Origin: Falsirhodobacter halotolerans
Lineage (GTDB): Bacteria; Pseudomonadota; Alphaproteobacteria; Rhodobacterales; Rhodobacteraceae
DNA length: 64,000 nucleotides
Assembly: GCF_022899245.1 (NCBI RefSeq)
Contig: NZ_JALJAZ010000001.1
Span: forward strand, 104,501 to 168,500
Direction: 5' to 3'
Within the stretch, counting starts at the first letter, position 1. Each line of letters starts with the position of its first letter. The translations under genes and the position numbers were made by a program. Under the pieces are notes generated by a model, which was given only the letters and a program-made list of their open reading frames with translations, searched no databases and had not been told where the DNA came from. Shown here in pieces: positions 28,905 to 40,223 of the stretch.

Positions 28905-29651
28905 ATGACACCCGCATTTCACGAAGCCCCCGGCCTGTTCGATGACGAAGCGACGCCCGTCGCCGTCGCGGGCCGGATGCCGTCCTATATCTCCGACCAT
29001 CGCAAACGCCTGCGCGCACGGTTTTCGGATGGCGGGGCGGTGGCGATGCCGGATTACGAGCTTCTGGAGCTGCTCCTGTTCCGCTCCATCCCCCGTCAGG
29101 ATGTCAAACCGCTGGCCCGCCTGCTGCTGGACACCTTTGGCGACCTGAACCGGGTCGTCACCGCCCCTGCCGCCCGCCTGACGGCGGTAAAGGGGGTGGG
29201 AGAGACGGTGGCGCAGGATCTGAAGATTCTGGAGGCGGTGGCCCAGCGGATGATGCGCGCGCGGGTCATGCATCGGCCCGTGCTGTCATCCTGGGATGCG
29301 CTGCTGGACTATTGCCACACCGCCATGGCGCATCGCGAGACGGAGCAGTTTCGCGTGCTGTTCCTCGACCGCAAGAACGTCCTGATCGCGGATGAGGAAC
29401 AGGCGCAGGGGACGGTGGACCATGTGCCGGTCTATCCGCGCGAGGTGATGAAGCGGGCGCTGGAGCTGAACGCTTCGGCCATCATCGTCGTGCACAACCA
29501 CCCTTTGGGCGATCCGACGCCATCGCAATCCGACATCGCGATGACGGTGCAGATCCAGGATGCGGGGCAGGTTCTGGGCGTGACGCTGCACGATCATCTG
29601 ATCATCGGCAAGGAACGGGAACTGTCCTTCCGCGCCTCGGGCTATCTGTGA
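28905..29651 (+). CDS. radC: RadC-like JAB domain protein
   Basis: 248-aa protein with helix-hairpin-helix region (LTAVKGVGETVAQ, about residues 85-100) and a C-terminal MPN/JAB metalloprotease-like domain carrying HNHPLGDPTPSQSD, the zinc-binding set. RadC was historically tied to DNA repair, but that phenotype was traced to recG, so the function is uncertain. Intact and monocistronic between terminators. Confidence 0.93.
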   Translation: MTPAFHEAPGLFDDEATPVAVAGRMPSYISDHRKRLRARFSDGGAVAMPDYELLELLLFRSIPRQDVKPLARLLLDTFGDLNRVVTAPAARLTAVKGVGETVAQDLKILEAVAQRMMRARVMHRPVLSSWDALLDYCHTAMAHRETEQFRVLFLDRKNVLIADEEQAQGTVDHVPVYPREVMKRALELNASAIIVVHNHPLGDPTPSQSDIAMTVQIQDAGQVLGVTLHDHLIIGKERELSFRASGYL

Positions 29652-29652
29652 A

Positions 29653-29678
29653 AAAAGGCGCCCCGCGGGGCGCCTTTT
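29653..29678. terminator. Bidirectional terminator between radC and secA
   Basis: A 26-b perfect palindrome (AAAAGGCGCCCCG and complement) falls just after the radC stop and 4 nt before the convergent secA stop. Confidence 0.85.
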
Positions 29679-29682
29679 CATT

Positions 29683-32385
29683 TCAGGCCAGACGGCCGTG
29701 GCAATGCTTGAACTTCTCGCCCGATCCGCAGGGGCAGGGGTCGTTGCGCCCCACCTCGCCCCAGACCGAAGGATCGACGTCCTCGCTCGGCCCATCTTCC
29801 TGCAAGACCGGCTCCGACGCAGGCTCGGCGGGGGCCTCCTCCTGCTTCACGTTGATGCCGTGCTGCTGCATCATCTGCGCCAGCATCGCCTGCCGTTCCT
29901 CTTCGGTCAGCGGGCGGATCTGCGACAGGCGCTGCGTCACGTCATGGCGAAGCGAGCCGAGCATCGTGTCGAACAGGGCGAACCCTTCGGTCTTGTATTC
30001 CGACAGCGGATCGCGCTGCGCATAGCCGCGGAAGCCCACGACAGAGCGCAGATGCTCCAGCGTCAGCAGATGGTCGCGCCACTTGCCGTCGATGGCCTGC
30101 AGCAGCACCTGCTTTTCGATGTTGCGCATGTTCTCGGGGCCGAACTGTTCGGTCTTGGCCACCATCATCTCATCCGAGGCGGCGAAGATCCGGTCGCGGA
30201 TGTCGGCCTGGTCCACGCCCTCTTCCGCCGCCCATTCCGGGATCGGCAGGTCCAACGTCAGAACCTCGCGCACATTGGCCTGAAGCGCCTCCGCCTCCCA
30301 CGTGTCGGGATAGGATTTGGGGGGCATGTGCAGATCGACCATGTCCTCGATCACCTGATGGCGCATGTCCTGCGCGATCTCGGACAGATCGGAGGCGCCC
30401 ATGATCTCCATCCGCTGGCCGAAAATGGCCTTGCGCTGGTCGTTCATCACATCGTCGAACTTCAGAAGGTTCTTGCGCATGTCGAAGTTGCGCGCCTCCA
30501 CCTTGGCCTGCGCCTTTTCAAGGCTGCGGTTGACCCATGGGTGAACGATCGCCTCGCCTTCCTTCATGCCCAGCGTGGACAGGACCTTGTCCAGTCGTTC
30601 CGAACCGAAGATGCGCATCAGGTCGTCTTCCAGCGACAGGAAGAAGACCGAGCGGCCCGGATCGCCCTGACGGCCCGACCGGCCGCGCAGCTGGTTGTCG
30701 ATCCGGCGCGATTCGTGGCGTTCGGTGCCAAGGACGAACAGCCCACCGGCGTCCAGCACGGCGGCCTTTTCGGCGGCATGGCTTTCTTCCACCTGCGCGC
30801 GGATGGCGTCGGGATCGGCCTCCGGATCGGCGGCCAGCGCCTCCATCACCTTGATCTCCACGCTGCCGCCCAACTGGATGTCGGTGCCGCGTCCGGCCAT
30901 GTTGGTGGCGATGGTGACCGCGCCCAGCTTGCCCGCATCGGCGACGATCTGCGCCTCCTGCTCGTGCTGGCGCGCGTTCAGGACGTTGTGGGGGATGCCC
31001 GCCTGGTTCAGCAGGGCCGACAGCATCTCAGACTTCTCGATCGACGTGGTGCCGACCAGAATCGGCTGCTGCTTGGCGTGTGCCTCGACGATGGCCTTGA
31101 CCGCGCCCTCGTATTTCTCGCGCGCGGTGCGATAGACCTGGTCGTGTTCGTCCGTCCGGTTCACGCCCCGGTTGGTCGGAACCTCCACCACGCCCAGCTT
31201 GTAGATTTCGCCGAACTCCTCCACCTCGGTCACGGCGGTGCCGGTCATGCCCGACAGCTTGTCGTAAAGGCGGAAATAATTCTGGAAGGTCACGGAGGCG
31301 AGGGTGACGTTTTCGGGCTGGATCTTCATGCCCTCCTTCGCCTCGATCGCCTGATGCAGACCTTCGGACAGGCGGCGGCCCTTCATCATCCGGCCGGTGA
31401 ACTCATCCACCAGCATCACCTCGTCGTCGCGGATGATGTAATGCTGATCGCGCAGATAGAGTTTGTGCGCGCGCAACCCTTGGGTGACATGGTGCACCAG
31501 CGTCGTGCTTTCCGGGTCGTAGAGCGACTGATCCTCGGGCAAGAGGCCGGCCTTGTGCAATTCGCCTTCGATGAACTCGTTGCCCTCTTCGGTGAAGGTG
31601 ACGTTGCGGGTCTTCTCGTCCAGCTTGAAATGCTCGTCGCTCAGCAACGGGATCAGCTTGTCCACCGCGACATATAGCTCCGACCGGTCCTGCGAAGGGC
31701 CGGAGATGATCAGCGGCGTCCGCGCCTCGTCGATCAGGATGCTGTCCACCTCGTCCACGATGGCGAAGTTGTGGCCGCGCTGCGCCATCTCTTCCAGCGA
31801 GTTCTTCATGTTGTCGCGCAGATAGTCGAAGCCGAGTTCGTTGTTCGTGGCATAGGTCACGTCGGCGCGGTAGGCCTCGCGCTTTTCGCCGTCCGCCTGG
31901 AAGGGATAGACGACGCCCGTGGTCATGCCCAGCTGCGCGAACACCTTCGACATCCAGCCCGCATCGCGCTTGGCCAGATAGTCGTTGACGGTGACGACAT
32001 GCACGCCCTTGCCCGTCAGCGCGTTCAGATAGGCGGGGAAGGTCGCGACAAGGGTCTTGCCCTCGCCCGTCTTCATTTCGGCGATGTTGCCCTGATGCAG
32101 GAAGATCCCGCCCGCCAGCTGCACGTCATAGGCGCGCAGGCCAAGCGCGCGGCGCGCGCCTTCGCGGCAGGTGGCGAAGGCTTCGGGCAGAAGCTTGTCC
32201 AGATCCTCCCCGCCCTGGGCCCGGGCCTGCAGCTCGGCGGTCTTGGCCTTCAGGGCCTCATCGCTCAGCGGTTGAATCTCCGGCTCCAGCGCGTTGATCT
32301 TTGCGATCAGCGGGCGAACCGATTTGACGATCCGGTCGTTGGGCGAGCCAAAGACCTTTCGTGCGAGCGTTCCAAGACCGAGCAT
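29683..32385 (-). CDS. secA: Preprotein translocase ATPase SecA
   Basis: 900-aa motor of the Sec pathway that pushes unfolded preproteins through SecYEG. Visible: N-terminal [16 protein letters not shown], Walker A (MKTGEGKT), DEVD helicase box, [13 protein letters not shown], and a C-terminal zinc SEC-C motif [14 protein letters not shown] at the very end, which binds SecB or ribosomes. Start at 32385 matches the family N-terminus; the open frame upstream is spurious. It diverges from the parvulin gene. Confidence 0.98.
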   Translation of the reverse strand: MLGLGTLARKVFGSPNDRIVKSVRPLIAKINALEPEIQPLSDEALKAKTAELQARAQGGEDLDKLLPEAFATCREGARRALGLRAYDVQLAGGIFLHQGNIAEMKTGEGKTLVATFPAYLNALTGKGVHVVTVNDYLAKRDAGWMSKVFAQLGMTTGVVYPFQADGEKREAYRADVTYATNNELGFDYLRDNMKNSLEEMAQRGHNFAIVDEVDSILIDEARTPLIISGPSQDRSELYVAVDKLIPLLSDEHFKLDEKTRNVTFTEEGNEFIEGELHKAGLLPEDQSLYDPESTTLVHHVTQGLRAHKLYLRDQHYIIRDDEVMLVDEFTGRMMKGRRLSEGLHQAIEAKEGMKIQPENVTLASVTFQNYFRLYDKLSGMTGTAVTEVEEFGEIYKLGVVEVPTNRGVNRTDEHDQVYRTAREKYEGAVKAIVEAHAKQQPILVGTTSIEKSEMLSALLNQAGIPHNVLNARQHEQEAQIVADAGKLGAVTIATNMAGRGTDIQLGGSVEIKVMEALAADPEADPDAIRAQVEESHAAEKAAVLDAGGLFVLGTERHESRRIDNQLRGRSGRQGDPGRSVFFLSLEDDLMRIFGSERLDKVLSTLGMKEGEAIVHPWVNRSLEKAQAKVEARNFDMRKNLLKFDDVMNDQRKAIFGQRMEIMGASDLSEIAQDMRHQVIEDMVDLHMPPKSYPDTWEAEALQANVREVLTLDLPIPEWAAEEGVDQADIRDRIFAASDEMMVAKTEQFGPENMRNIEKQVLLQAIDGKWRDHLLTLEHLRSVVGFRGYAQRDPLSEYKTEGFALFDTMLGSLRHDVTQRLSQIRPLTEEERQAMLAQMMQQHGINVKQEEAPAEPASEPVLQEDGPSEDVDPSVWGEVGRNDPCPCGSGEKFKHCHGRLA

Positions 32386-32515
32386 ATTCTCTCCGGGTGA
32401 ACCGGCGGAGGCCGGCTTCGTGACAAGATCGTGTGACGCTGCGGCCTTGTCCGGCCATTCCACCAGACATACAACGGAGGAAAGCCCCGGCGGCCCCGCG
32501 CTCGTGACGTATCGC

Positions 32516-32544
32516 GATGTAAGGGGGGATGGGTGCCAAGTCAA
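32516..32544 (-). promoter_or_regulatory. Promoter of secA
   Basis: On the minus strand TTGACT and TACATC stand 17 bp apart, giving 5 of 6 and 4 of 6 matches to the sigma-70 consensus. It lies about 130 nt before the secA ATG, leaving a long leader. The rest of the 32386-32577 gap shows no other feature I can name. Confidence 0.5.
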
Positions 32545-32580
32545 CGTCGCGCACCCTGCGCGGCCCAAACGGAGACAATG

Positions 32581-33465
32581 ATGCTGACGAAACACACGAT
32601 CTGCGCCACGGCCCTTGCTTTGGTGATGACGGTTCCGGCCTTTGCCCAAGACGCAACGCCCGCACCGGCCACCGAGGCCCCCGCCGCAGCCGATGTGACG
32701 GCAGACACGGTGGTGGCCACCGTCAACGGCGCGGACATCACGCTGGGCCAGATGCTGATCCTGCGCCAGAACCTGCCGCCGCAGTATCAGCAGCTTCCCG
32801 ACGAGGCGCTGTTCAAGGGCGTGATGGAGCAGTTGGTCCAGCAGCAGGCGCTGGCGGATTCGATGAAGGACAAGATCACCCCAAAGGACGAGATGGCGAT
32901 CGCGATCGAGCGTCAGTCCTATCTGGCCGCCAAGGCGCTGGAGGAGGTGGCCGGCGCCGCGGTGACCGACGAATCGCTGCAGGCCGCCTATGACGCGCAA
33001 TACGCCAATGCGGAGCCGACGACGGAATACAACGCCTCCCACATCCTGGTCGCGACCGAGGAGGAGGCCAAGGCCATCAAGCAGGAGCTGGAGGACGGGG
33101 CCGATTTCGCCGAGCTGGCGCGCGAGAAGTCCAGCGACGGCGCGGCGCAGAACGGCGGCGAACTGGGATGGTTCGGCCAGGGCATGATGGTGGAGCCCTT
33201 CCAGAACGCCGTCAGCGGCATGTCGGTGGGCGACGTGTCCGATCCGGTGCAGACGCAATTCGGCTGGCATGTGATCAAGCTGAACGAAACGCGCGAGGCC
33301 GAGGCCCCGACGCTGGACGAGGTGCGCGACGAGCTGTCGGCCCAGATCCAGGAACAGGCCGTGGCCGAGCATCTGGCCCAGATCGAGGAAGGGGCCGACA
33401 TCACGCGCCCCGGAGAAGGGCTTGACCCCGCGCTGCTTCGCGACGATTCCTTGCTCGACCAATAA
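32581..33465 (+). CDS. Periplasmic parvulin-type peptidyl-prolyl isomerase
   Basis: 294-aa exported PpiC/SurA-like protein: signal peptide ending VPAFAQ (residue about 21), an Ala/Pro-rich linker, an N-terminal chaperone-like helical region, then one rotamase domain (about 150-245) with [26 protein letters not shown] and FGWHVIKL. It assists folding of outer-membrane or periplasmic proteins. GGAGAC lies 5 nt ahead of ATG 32581; ATG 32578 is also in frame. Upstream of argJ, a frequent neighbour in this order. Confidence 0.92.
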   Translation: MLTKHTICATALALVMTVPAFAQDATPAPATEAPAAADVTADTVVATVNGADITLGQMLILRQNLPPQYQQLPDEALFKGVMEQLVQQQALADSMKDKITPKDEMAIAIERQSYLAAKALEEVAGAAVTDESLQAAYDAQYANAEPTTEYNASHILVATEEEAKAIKQELEDGADFAELAREKSSDGAAQNGGELGWFGQGMMVEPFQNAVSGMSVGDVSDPVQTQFGWHVIKLNETREAEAPTLDEVRDELSAQIQEQAVAEHLAQIEEGADITRPGEGLDPALLRDDSLLDQ

Positions 33466-33497
33466 GGGTCGACACGCACGGAGCGAAGGGGATGGCG

Positions 33498-34736
33498 ATG
33501 ACCGATACGAAACCTGCAAAGGCGGTCTCGCCATTGGCCCCGGACGCCTTTCCCCGGCTGCCCGACATCGCGGGGGTCGAATTTTCCGCGGTTGAGGCCG
33601 GGGTGCGGTATGCCGGACGGACGGATGTGACGCTGATCCGTCTGGCGCCCGGCACGTCGGTGGCGGGGGTGTTCACCCGATCCTCCACCCGTGCGGCCTG
33701 TGTTCTGGATTGTCAGGACAAACTGGCCCAGCCCGCGCCGGACGGCGCAGGCGCGGCCATCATCGTCAATTCCGGCAACTCGAACGCGTTCACCGGCAAG
33801 GCAGGCGCGGTGTCGGTGGCCGAGGTGACAGGCGCGGTCGCCGCGGCGCTGGATCTGCCGGAGGGGCGGGTCTTCTCCTCCTCCACCGGGGTGATCGGCG
33901 AACCGCTGCCCCATGACCGCATCATCGCCAAGGTGCCCGCGCTGGTGCAGGGCCTGGACGCGGGCGGGATCGAAATGGCGGCCCGCGCCATCATGACGAC
34001 CGACACCTTCCCCAAGGGGGCCGTGGTGGATGTGGGCGGCATCCGCATCGCGGGCATCGCCAAGGGGTCTGGAATGATCGCGCCGGACATGGCGACGATG
34101 CTGGTCTATATCTTCACCGATGCCAAGATCGAGCCCACGCTGCTGCAATCCATGCTATCGGCGCGCGTGGACGACACGTTCAACGCGATCACCGTGGACA
34201 GTGACACCTCCACCTCCGATGCGCTTCTTTTGTGCGCCACGGGGCAAAGCGGGGTGGAGGTCACGGCCGGGCCGGTGGCCGAGGCGTTCGAGGACGCCTT
34301 GGGCAGCCTGATGCTGGACCTGGCGCATCAGGTGGTGAAGGACGGCGAGGGTGCCACGAAATTCGTGGAGGTCCGCGTGACCGGTGCCGCGACGGCCGAG
34401 GACGCCCAGCGTGTGGCCATGGCGATCGCCAACTCGCCCCTGGTGAAGACGGCGATCGCGGGCGAGGATCCGAACTGGGGCCGCATCGTCATGGCGGTGG
34501 GCAAGTCCGGGGCCCACGCCGACCGCGACCTTCTGACGATCCGGTTGGGCGACATGATTCTGGCCGAAAACGGCTGGCGCAGCCCGTCCTATTCCGAGGA
34601 GGAGGCCGCCGCCTACATGAAGCGGTCCGAACTGGTCATCTCGGTCGATCTGGGTGTCGGGGGGGCGGCGAAAACGGTCTGGACCTGCGATCTGACGCAC
34701 CGTTACATCGATATCAACGCCGATTACCGCTCGTGA
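33498..34736 (+). CDS. argJ: Bifunctional glutamate N-acetyltransferase / amino-acid acetyltransferase
   Basis: 412-aa arginine-biosynthesis enzyme that recycles the acetyl group from N-acetylornithine to glutamate. It self-cleaves at the Thr of PDMATML (near residue 200), with [10 protein letters not shown] preceding; the oxyanion-hole and substrate residues are in SSTGVIG and EDPNWGRI. Start 33498 is favoured because AAGGGG lies 6 nt before it; ATG 33492 directly abuts that site. Ends with a 4-nt overlap with mutT. Confidence 0.96.
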   Translation: MTDTKPAKAVSPLAPDAFPRLPDIAGVEFSAVEAGVRYAGRTDVTLIRLAPGTSVAGVFTRSSTRAACVLDCQDKLAQPAPDGAGAAIIVNSGNSNAFTGKAGAVSVAEVTGAVAAALDLPEGRVFSSSTGVIGEPLPHDRIIAKVPALVQGLDAGGIEMAARAIMTTDTFPKGAVVDVGGIRIAGIAKGSGMIAPDMATMLVYIFTDAKIEPTLLQSMLSARVDDTFNAITVDSDTSTSDALLLCATGQSGVEVTAGPVAEAFEDALGSLMLDLAHQVVKDGEGATKFVEVRVTGAATAEDAQRVAMAIANSPLVKTAIAGEDPNWGRIVMAVGKSGAHADRDLLTIRLGDMILAENGWRSPSYSEEEAAAYMKRSELVISVDLGVGGAAKTVWTCDLTHRYIDINADYRS

Positions 34737-35143
34737 AGACGGTTCTCGTGGCGGCGGTGGCCTTGGTCGACGACCGGGGCCGTATTCTTTTGGCGCAACG
34801 GCCCGAAGGCAAATCCATGGCCGGTCTGTGGGAATTTCCCGGCGGCAAGGTGGAGGAGGGCGAGACCCCCGAGGCCGCCCTTGTCCGCGAACTGGCCGAG
34901 GAGCTGGGGATCGAGGTCAGTGCCGCCGATCTTGCCCCCGCGATCTTCGCCAGCCACAGCTATGACACGTTCCACCTTCTCATGCCGGTGTTCCTGTGCC
35001 GTCGCTGGCAGGGAGAGGTCACGGGACGGGAGGGTCAGGCGCTGGACTGGGCCGTCGCGTCGGCGCTTGGCGACTATCCCATGCCCGCGGCGGACATCCC
35101 CCTGATCGCGCCGCTGACCATGGCCCTTAGCGCGCGAATGTAA
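34733..35143 (+). CDS. mutT: 8-oxo-dGTP diphosphatase (MutT, Nudix)
   Basis: 136-aa Nudix hydrolase removing 8-oxo-dGTP from the nucleotide pool. The Nudix box GGKVEEGETPEAALVRELAE plus EELGI is complete (GX5EX7REUXEEXGU). GTG start overlaps the argJ stop (GTGA), indicating coupling. The argJ-mutT junction is conserved in related genomes as far as I recall. Confidence 0.94.
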   Translation: MKTVLVAAVALVDDRGRILLAQRPEGKSMAGLWEFPGGKVEEGETPEAALVRELAEELGIEVSAADLAPAIFASHSYDTFHLLMPVFLCRRWQGEVTGREGQALDWAVASALGDYPMPAADIPLIAPLTMALSARM

Positions 35144-35176
35144 CGCTTCAATCACAAATCGGACAATTGGCAGGCA

Positions 35177-35205
35177 TTGGCCGAAAATAGTGATGGATTT
35201 TTAAA
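35177..35205 (+). promoter_or_regulatory. Possible promoter for the 47-aa small gene
   Basis: TTGGCC and TTTAAA are 17 bp apart in an unusually A/T-rich patch (35160-35225) that stands out from the surrounding G+C-rich DNA. It lies about 50 nt before the ATG at 35254. Confidence 0.4.
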
Positions 35206-35253
35206 ACTTTTATGTATCCTTGGTTTCAGAGACACGAAGCGAGGGAAAGAACC

Positions 35254-35397
35254 ATGTTGCGCACCATCACGATCGGAAGCTGCATTTCGGTCCAGGGCCA
35301 GTTCGTCGGGGATGCCGCCGATGGCAAGATCATCGTTCAGGTGGGGGAAAAGAGCTTTGTCGGTCGCCCCGTGCAAAGCGCACGCGTCGCCGCCTGA
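35254..35397 (+). CDS. 47-aa small protein of unknown function
   Basis: A short ORF (MLRTITIGSCISVQG...) after a GAGGGAAAG site 5-6 nt upstream. The sequence is predicted all-beta: alternating hydrophobics, Gly turns and VGEKSFVGRPV, consistent with a small barrel-like or SH3-like fold. It has its own promoter-like region and a very strong terminator, which argues that it is a real, possibly abundant product. I recall similar short proteins in other Rhodobacterales but no function. Cys near residue 10 is notable. Confidence 0.7.
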   Translation: MLRTITIGSCISVQGQFVGDAADGKIIVQVGEKSFVGRPVQSARVAA

Positions 35398-35411
35398 TAC
35401 CAAACCAACGC

Positions 35412-35448
35412 ACGAAAAAAGCCGGGCATCATGCCCGGCTTTTTTCGT
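35412..35448. terminator. Very strong bidirectional terminator
   Basis: Two 18-nt perfectly complementary arms separated by a single base, with a GCCGGGCAT core and A6/T6 flanks. It separates the 47-aa gene from the convergent infB stop at 35463. Confidence 0.92.
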
Positions 35449-35462
35449 TTCTGGGGCTGGGA

Positions 35463-37961
35463 TCAGGCCAGCTTCCGAACCACTTCCTCGCGTTCGAAGA
35501 TCTCGATCACGTCGCCCGCGCGGATATCCTCGTAACGTTCGAACGCCATACCGCATTCTTGGCCGGAGATGACTTCCTTCACCTCGTCCTTGAAGCGTTT
35601 CAGCGTCTTCAGCGTGCCTTCGTGGATCACCACGTTGTCGCGCAGCAGACGGACACCGGCGGAACGACGTGCCACGCCTTCGGTGACCAGACAGCCCGCA
35701 ACCATACCCACGCCGGTGACCTTGAAGGTCTCCTTGATGGTGGCATAGCCGATGAAATGCTCGCGGATCTCGTTCTTCAGCAGGCCCGAGGCGGCGTCTT
35801 TGATGTCATCGACCAGGTCGTAGATGATCGAGTAATACCGGATCTCCACGCTTTTCTGGTTCGCGGAATTCCGCGCCGAGGCGTTGGCCCGGACGTTGAA
35901 CCCGATGATCGGCGCATTCGACGCCTCGGCCAGACCGACATCGGTGTCCGTGATCGCGCCCACACCGTAATGCAGGATGCGCACGCGCACCTCGTCGTTG
36001 CCGATCTTCTCCAGCGCCTGCACGATCGCCTCGGCCGAACCCTGAACGTCGGCCTTCACCAGAACCGGCAGTTCGGCCACGTCCTTGTCGGCCTTGGCCT
36101 TCGCCATCAGCTGTTCCAGCGTGGTCGCGGCCCCGGCGGCGGCGCGTTTGTCCTTGGCGGCGTTCTCGCGATAGAGCGCGATTTCGCGCGCCTGCGCCTC
36201 GGTTTCCACCACGTTCAGCACGTCACCGGCGGCGGGGGTGCCGTTCAGGCCCAGAACCTCGACCGGAACCGACGGACCGGCCTCGTTCACACGCTCGCCC
36301 TGATCGTTGATCAGCGCGCGGACCTTGCCCCACTGTTCGCCGACGACGAAGATGTCGCCGCGCTTCAGCGTCCCGTTCTGCACCAGAACCGTCGCCACGG
36401 GGCCACGACCCACGTCCAGCTTCGCCTCGATCACGGCACCGGAGGCGGCGCGGTCGGGGTTGGCCGTCAGTTCCAGAATCTCGGCCTGCAGGGCGATGGC
36501 TTCCAGAAGGTTGTCCAGGCCCTGACCGGTCTTGGCCGACACCTCGACATCCTGCACGTCGCCCGACATCTCCTCCACCACGATTTCGTGCTGCAGAAGG
36601 TCAGTGCGGACCTTGGTCGGGTTCGCGCCCGGCTTGTCCACTTTGTTGATCGCGACGATCATCGGCACCTTGGCGGCCTTGGCGTGGTTGATCGCCTCCA
36701 CCGTCTGGGGCATGACCGCGTCATCGGCAGCCACGACCAGCACGACGATGTCGGTCACCTGCGCGCCACGGGCCCGCATCGACGTGAACGCCGCGTGGCC
36801 GGGGGTGTCGAGGAAGGTCAGCGTCGTGCCGCCTTCGGTCTTCACTTGATAGGCGCCGATGTGCTGGGTGATGCCGCCGGCCTCGCCCGAGACGACGTTG
36901 GCCTTGCGCAACGCGTCCAGCAGCGAGGTCTTGCCGTGGTCCACATGGCCCATGATGGTGATGACCGGGGCGCGGGTCTTCAGATCCGTGTCCTTGTCCT
37001 CGACCTGCTGGATCACCTGTTCCACGTCCGAATCGGAGACGCGGACGGCGCGGTGGCCGAATTCCTCGATCACCAGCTCGGCGGTGTCGGCGTCGATCGC
37101 CTGGTTCATCGTGACCATCATGCCCATTTTCATGAGCGATTTGACCACGTCGGCCGCGCGTTCGGTCATCCGGTTCGCCAGTTCCGACACCACGATGGTT
37201 TCGGGGATGCGAACATCGCGGAACTGCTTTTCGGCGCGCTGGCCGCCCATCGTCTTCTGACGGGCCTTTTCCTGCTTGCGCTTCATGGCCGCGAGCGAGC
37301 GCGTGCGCCCACCTTCGCCCGACAGGGCGTCGTTCAGCGTCAGCTTGCCCGAACGGCGGTTGTCCTCACGGCCCTTGCCGACGCGGTCGCGATCCTCACG
37401 CTCCCGCTCCGCCTTGCGGGGGGTGGGGGTGCCGGGACGCGCGGGGACGGGTCCGCCACCGGGGGCCTGGCGCGGGCTGGGGGCCTCGGCCTCGGCGCGC
37501 TTGGCGGCGTCGGCTCGGCGGGCATCCGCCTCGGCCAAGGCCTTCAGGCGCTCTTCTTCCTCGGCTTTGGCTTGCAGGGCGGCGACGCGTTCGCGCTCCT
37601 CCCGGTCCTTGGCTTCGATCTCTTCGCGGCGGCGCTGACGCTCTTCCTCGCGCTGACGCTCCTCCGCGGCGCGGCGCTCGGCGTCTTCCGCCTCGCGTGC
37701 CTTGGCGAGTTTCAGCGCGTTCAGGCGCCGTTCCATCTCCGCATCGGTGATGCCGGCAGGACGCTTGGAAGGGTCGCCCAGCCGGGCGGGTCCGCCACCA
37801 GCGGCCGACCCCGAAGCGCCCGGCTTCGGCACGACAACGCGCTTGCGCTTCGTTTCCACCAGAACACTTTTCGTGCGGCCGTGGCTGAAGCTTTGCTTCA
37901 CCGACCCCGAACGCGGGGCCCCACCCAGACCGAGGGGTTTTTTACCGTCTGTATCGCTCAT
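35463..37961 (-). CDS. infB: Translation initiation factor IF-2
   Basis: 832-aa GTPase that brings fMet-tRNA to the 30S subunit. Variable N-terminus rich in Arg/Glu/Ala coiled-coil (about residues 80-220), then the G domain with [14 protein letters not shown] (G1), DTPGHAAF (G3) and NKVDKPGA (G4), followed by domains II to IV. The last 16 residues read [16 protein letters not shown], the usual end. Overlaps the ylxR-type gene by 4 nt. Confidence 0.98.
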   Translation of the reverse strand: MSDTDGKKPLGLGGAPRSGSVKQSFSHGRTKSVLVETKRKRVVVPKPGASGSAAGGGPARLGDPSKRPAGITDAEMERRLNALKLAKAREAEDAERRAAEERQREEERQRRREEIEAKDREERERVAALQAKAEEEERLKALAEADARRADAAKRAEAEAPSPRQAPGGGPVPARPGTPTPRKAEREREDRDRVGKGREDNRRSGKLTLNDALSGEGGRTRSLAAMKRKQEKARQKTMGGQRAEKQFRDVRIPETIVVSELANRMTERAADVVKSLMKMGMMVTMNQAIDADTAELVIEEFGHRAVRVSDSDVEQVIQQVEDKDTDLKTRAPVITIMGHVDHGKTSLLDALRKANVVSGEAGGITQHIGAYQVKTEGGTTLTFLDTPGHAAFTSMRARGAQVTDIVVLVVAADDAVMPQTVEAINHAKAAKVPMIVAINKVDKPGANPTKVRTDLLQHEIVVEEMSGDVQDVEVSAKTGQGLDNLLEAIALQAEILELTANPDRAASGAVIEAKLDVGRGPVATVLVQNGTLKRGDIFVVGEQWGKVRALINDQGERVNEAGPSVPVEVLGLNGTPAAGDVLNVVETEAQAREIALYRENAAKDKRAAAGAATTLEQLMAKAKADKDVAELPVLVKADVQGSAEAIVQALEKIGNDEVRVRILHYGVGAITDTDVGLAEASNAPIIGFNVRANASARNSANQKSVEIRYYSIIYDLVDDIKDAASGLLKNEIREHFIGYATIKETFKVTGVGMVAGCLVTEGVARRSAGVRLLRDNVVIHEGTLKTLKRFKDEVKEVISGQECGMAFERYEDIRAGDVIEIFEREEVVRKLA

Positions 37962-38590
37962 GCGTCTTTCGTATCCCTTCCGGCGGGCCTGCCGCCGATG
38001 TCACCGCGAAGTCCGGCGAGTCTTGCCGCGTCCTCTACTACACGTCGAGTGAGTCCGCCAGCCGCAAGCGCGCCGTGTATCGCATGTTCACGTCCGAATG
38101 CCAAACCCAATTCCTGAGCGGTCAGGCACCCTATGAACGTATCCTTACCATAGGGCGGATGCAGCTTCGACTTGCCACGTTCCGACCCGTCGCTGGCCTG
38201 GACAAGCACCGCGGCCTTGTCCTTGGTCAGCCAGTCCTTCACCTTCTCGTATCCCGTCACCGCCTCGCCCGCCTTGCGGGCCAGGCTGATCAGGTCCACC
38301 ACCCGCCGCGCCATCTGGGCATCGACCATGTCGGCCAGCCCTTCGGGCACCTTGACCGGCTGGCGGGCGGCACGGGCGAACAGGCCCTTGGCCGCCGCCT
38401 TCTCGATCGCCTTGCGGTCGGCCGAGACATAGAAGCCCCGGCCCGGCAGCCGTGCCAGAATATCCGGCACCACCTGCGCCTCCGGCCCCAGACCGAACCG
38501 GATCAACCCGGCCTTCGGTCCCGACGTGCCGGACACGATGCATTTGCGTTCGGGGTCATCCCCCGTATCGGTCCGGCCGCCGCGTGTCAT
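37958..38590 (-). CDS. ylxR: YlxR-L7Ae fused RNA-binding protein
   Basis: 210-aa protein: residues about 10-85 are a YlxR (DUF448) domain with RKCIVSG and [13 protein letters not shown], and residues about 95-190 resemble the ribosomal L7Ae-like fold ([33 protein letters not shown]). Alphaproteobacteria commonly carry this fusion between nusA and infB. Probably an rRNA or RNase P binder; not proven. Its ATG abuts the nusA stop with no gap and its stop overlaps infB. Confidence 0.9.
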   Translation of the reverse strand: MTRGGRTDTGDDPERKCIVSGTSGPKAGLIRFGLGPEAQVVPDILARLPGRGFYVSADRKAIEKAAAKGLFARAARQPVKVPEGLADMVDAQMARRVVDLISLARKAGEAVTGYEKVKDWLTKDKAAVLVQASDGSERGKSKLHPPYGKDTFIGCLTAQELGLAFGREHAIHGALAAGGLTRRVVEDAARLAGLRGDIGGRPAGRDTKDA

Positions 38591-40201
38591 TTACGCCTCG
38601 TCTTCTTCGTCTTCGGCTTCGGTGTCCTCGGCCGTCTCAAGCTCGGTCGGATCGACCCAGCCCAGCATGACGCGCGCGGTCATGACCATGGTCTGCGCGT
38701 CTTCCAGCGATACGTCGAAGGATTCCAGAATGCCGTCATCCTTCTGACGCTTGCCGTCCTGAACCGTCCAGCCGCCGGCCAGTTCCCAATCGGCACAGGT
38801 CGCGAAATCTTCCAGCGTCTTGATGCCGTCCTTGGCCAGAGCTTCGACCATCGGGGGGGTCAGGCCGTCGAATTCGATCAGGCTGTCCTCGACCCCCAAC
38901 GCGCGGGCGTTTTCCAGCGCCTTGACGTTGGCGGCCTCCAGGTGGTCGCGGGCGCGGGCCTGAAGCTCGGCCGCGGTATCCTCGTCGAAGCCGTCGATGG
39001 ACAGAAGTTCGTCCGCCTCGACATAGGCCACCTCTTCCAGGTTCGTGAACCCTTCCGAGACAAGGAGTTGGGCCATCATCTCGTCGATATCAAGGGTTGC
39101 GATGAAGAGATTCGTGCGTTCGTTGAACTCGGCCTGACGACGCGCGCTCTCGTCGCTTTCGGTCACGATGTCGATGTCAAGCGCGGTCAGCTGGCTGGCC
39201 AGACGCACGTTCTGCCCGCGACGGCCAATGGCCAGCGACAGTTGTTCGTCCGGAACCACCACCTCGATCTTGCCCGCGTCGTCGTCGATCACGACCTTCG
39301 ACACCTCGGCCGGTTGCAGCGCGTTCACAAGGAACGTCGCCTGATCCTCGTTCCACGGAATGATGTCGATCTTCTCGCCCTGCAGCTCGTTCACGACGGC
39401 CTGCACGCGGGACCCGCGCATCCCGACGCAGGCGCCGACCGGATCGATGGAGTTGTCATAGGAAATCACGGCGATCTTGGCGCGCGAGCCCGGGTCGCGG
39501 GCCACGGCCTTGATCTCGATGATGTTGTCGTAGATTTCCGGCACTTCCATCTTGAACAGTTCGGCCATGAACTGCGGATCGGTGCGCGACAGGAAAATCT
39601 GCGGGCCGCGGGGTTCGCGGCGCACATCCTTGATATAGCAGCGGATACGGTCGTTCGGGCGATAGGATTCGCGGCCGATCTTCTCGTTCCGGCGCAGGAT
39701 CGCCTCGCCCCGGCCGATATCGACGATCAGGTTGCCGTATTCCTCGCGCTTGACCAGCGCGTTGATGATGGTGCCCTTGCGGTCCTTGAATTCCTCATAC
39801 TGGCGATCCCGCTCGGCCTCGCGCACCTTCTGCAGGATGACCTGCTTGGCCGATTGCGCGGCGATGCGGCCCAGATCGACGGGCGGAACCTCGTCGATGA
39901 CCTCCTGGCCCACCTGCGGATCGGCCAGATAGGTCTTGGCCTGTTTCACCGTCAGCTGGGCGTGGTGGTTCTCGAACTCCTCATCCGACACGACGGTGCG
40001 GATGCGGGCGAAGGTGGCCCGGCCCGTCTTGCGGTCGATCTTGACGCGGATGTCCAGATCGGCCCCGTAACGCGACTTCGCGGCACGGGCCAGACTGTCT
40101 TCCATCGCCTGGATCACCAGATCCGGGTCGATCATCTTTTCGCGCGCCACCGCCTCGGCGGTTTGCAGAAGTTCAAGCTGGTTGGCAGAGGTGATCGCCA
40201 T
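38591..40201 (-). CDS. nusA: Transcription termination/antitermination factor NusA
   Basis: 536-aa RNA polymerase-binding factor: N-terminal domain starting MAITSANQLELLQTAEAVA, S1 domain, KH1/KH2 (GACVGMRGSRVQAVVNEL; LAIGRRGQNVRLAS), and two C-terminal acidic repeats (about 370-510). It ends in an acidic Glu/Asp run. Start 40201 fits the family; the upstream in-frame extension overlaps rimP and is discarded. 22 nt downstream of rimP. Confidence 0.98.
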   Translation of the reverse strand: MAITSANQLELLQTAEAVAREKMIDPDLVIQAMEDSLARAAKSRYGADLDIRVKIDRKTGRATFARIRTVVSDEEFENHHAQLTVKQAKTYLADPQVGQEVIDEVPPVDLGRIAAQSAKQVILQKVREAERDRQYEEFKDRKGTIINALVKREEYGNLIVDIGRGEAILRRNEKIGRESYRPNDRIRCYIKDVRREPRGPQIFLSRTDPQFMAELFKMEVPEIYDNIIEIKAVARDPGSRAKIAVISYDNSIDPVGACVGMRGSRVQAVVNELQGEKIDIIPWNEDQATFLVNALQPAEVSKVVIDDDAGKIEVVVPDEQLSLAIGRRGQNVRLASQLTALDIDIVTESDESARRQAEFNERTNLFIATLDIDEMMAQLLVSEGFTNLEEVAYVEADELLSIDGFDEDTAAELQARARDHLEAANVKALENARALGVEDSLIEFDGLTPPMVEALAKDGIKTLEDFATCADWELAGGWTVQDGKRQKDDGILESFDVSLEDAQTMVMTARVMLGWVDPTELETAEDTEAEDEEDEA

Positions 40202-40223
40202 GTCGCAGGGCCTTTCCGAAAGG

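Noticed and set aside
32386-32580. A possible small gene or riboswitch in the secA/ppiC gap
   Set aside because: No ORF with a ribosome site and no recognisable aptamer fold; only promoter-like elements are visible.
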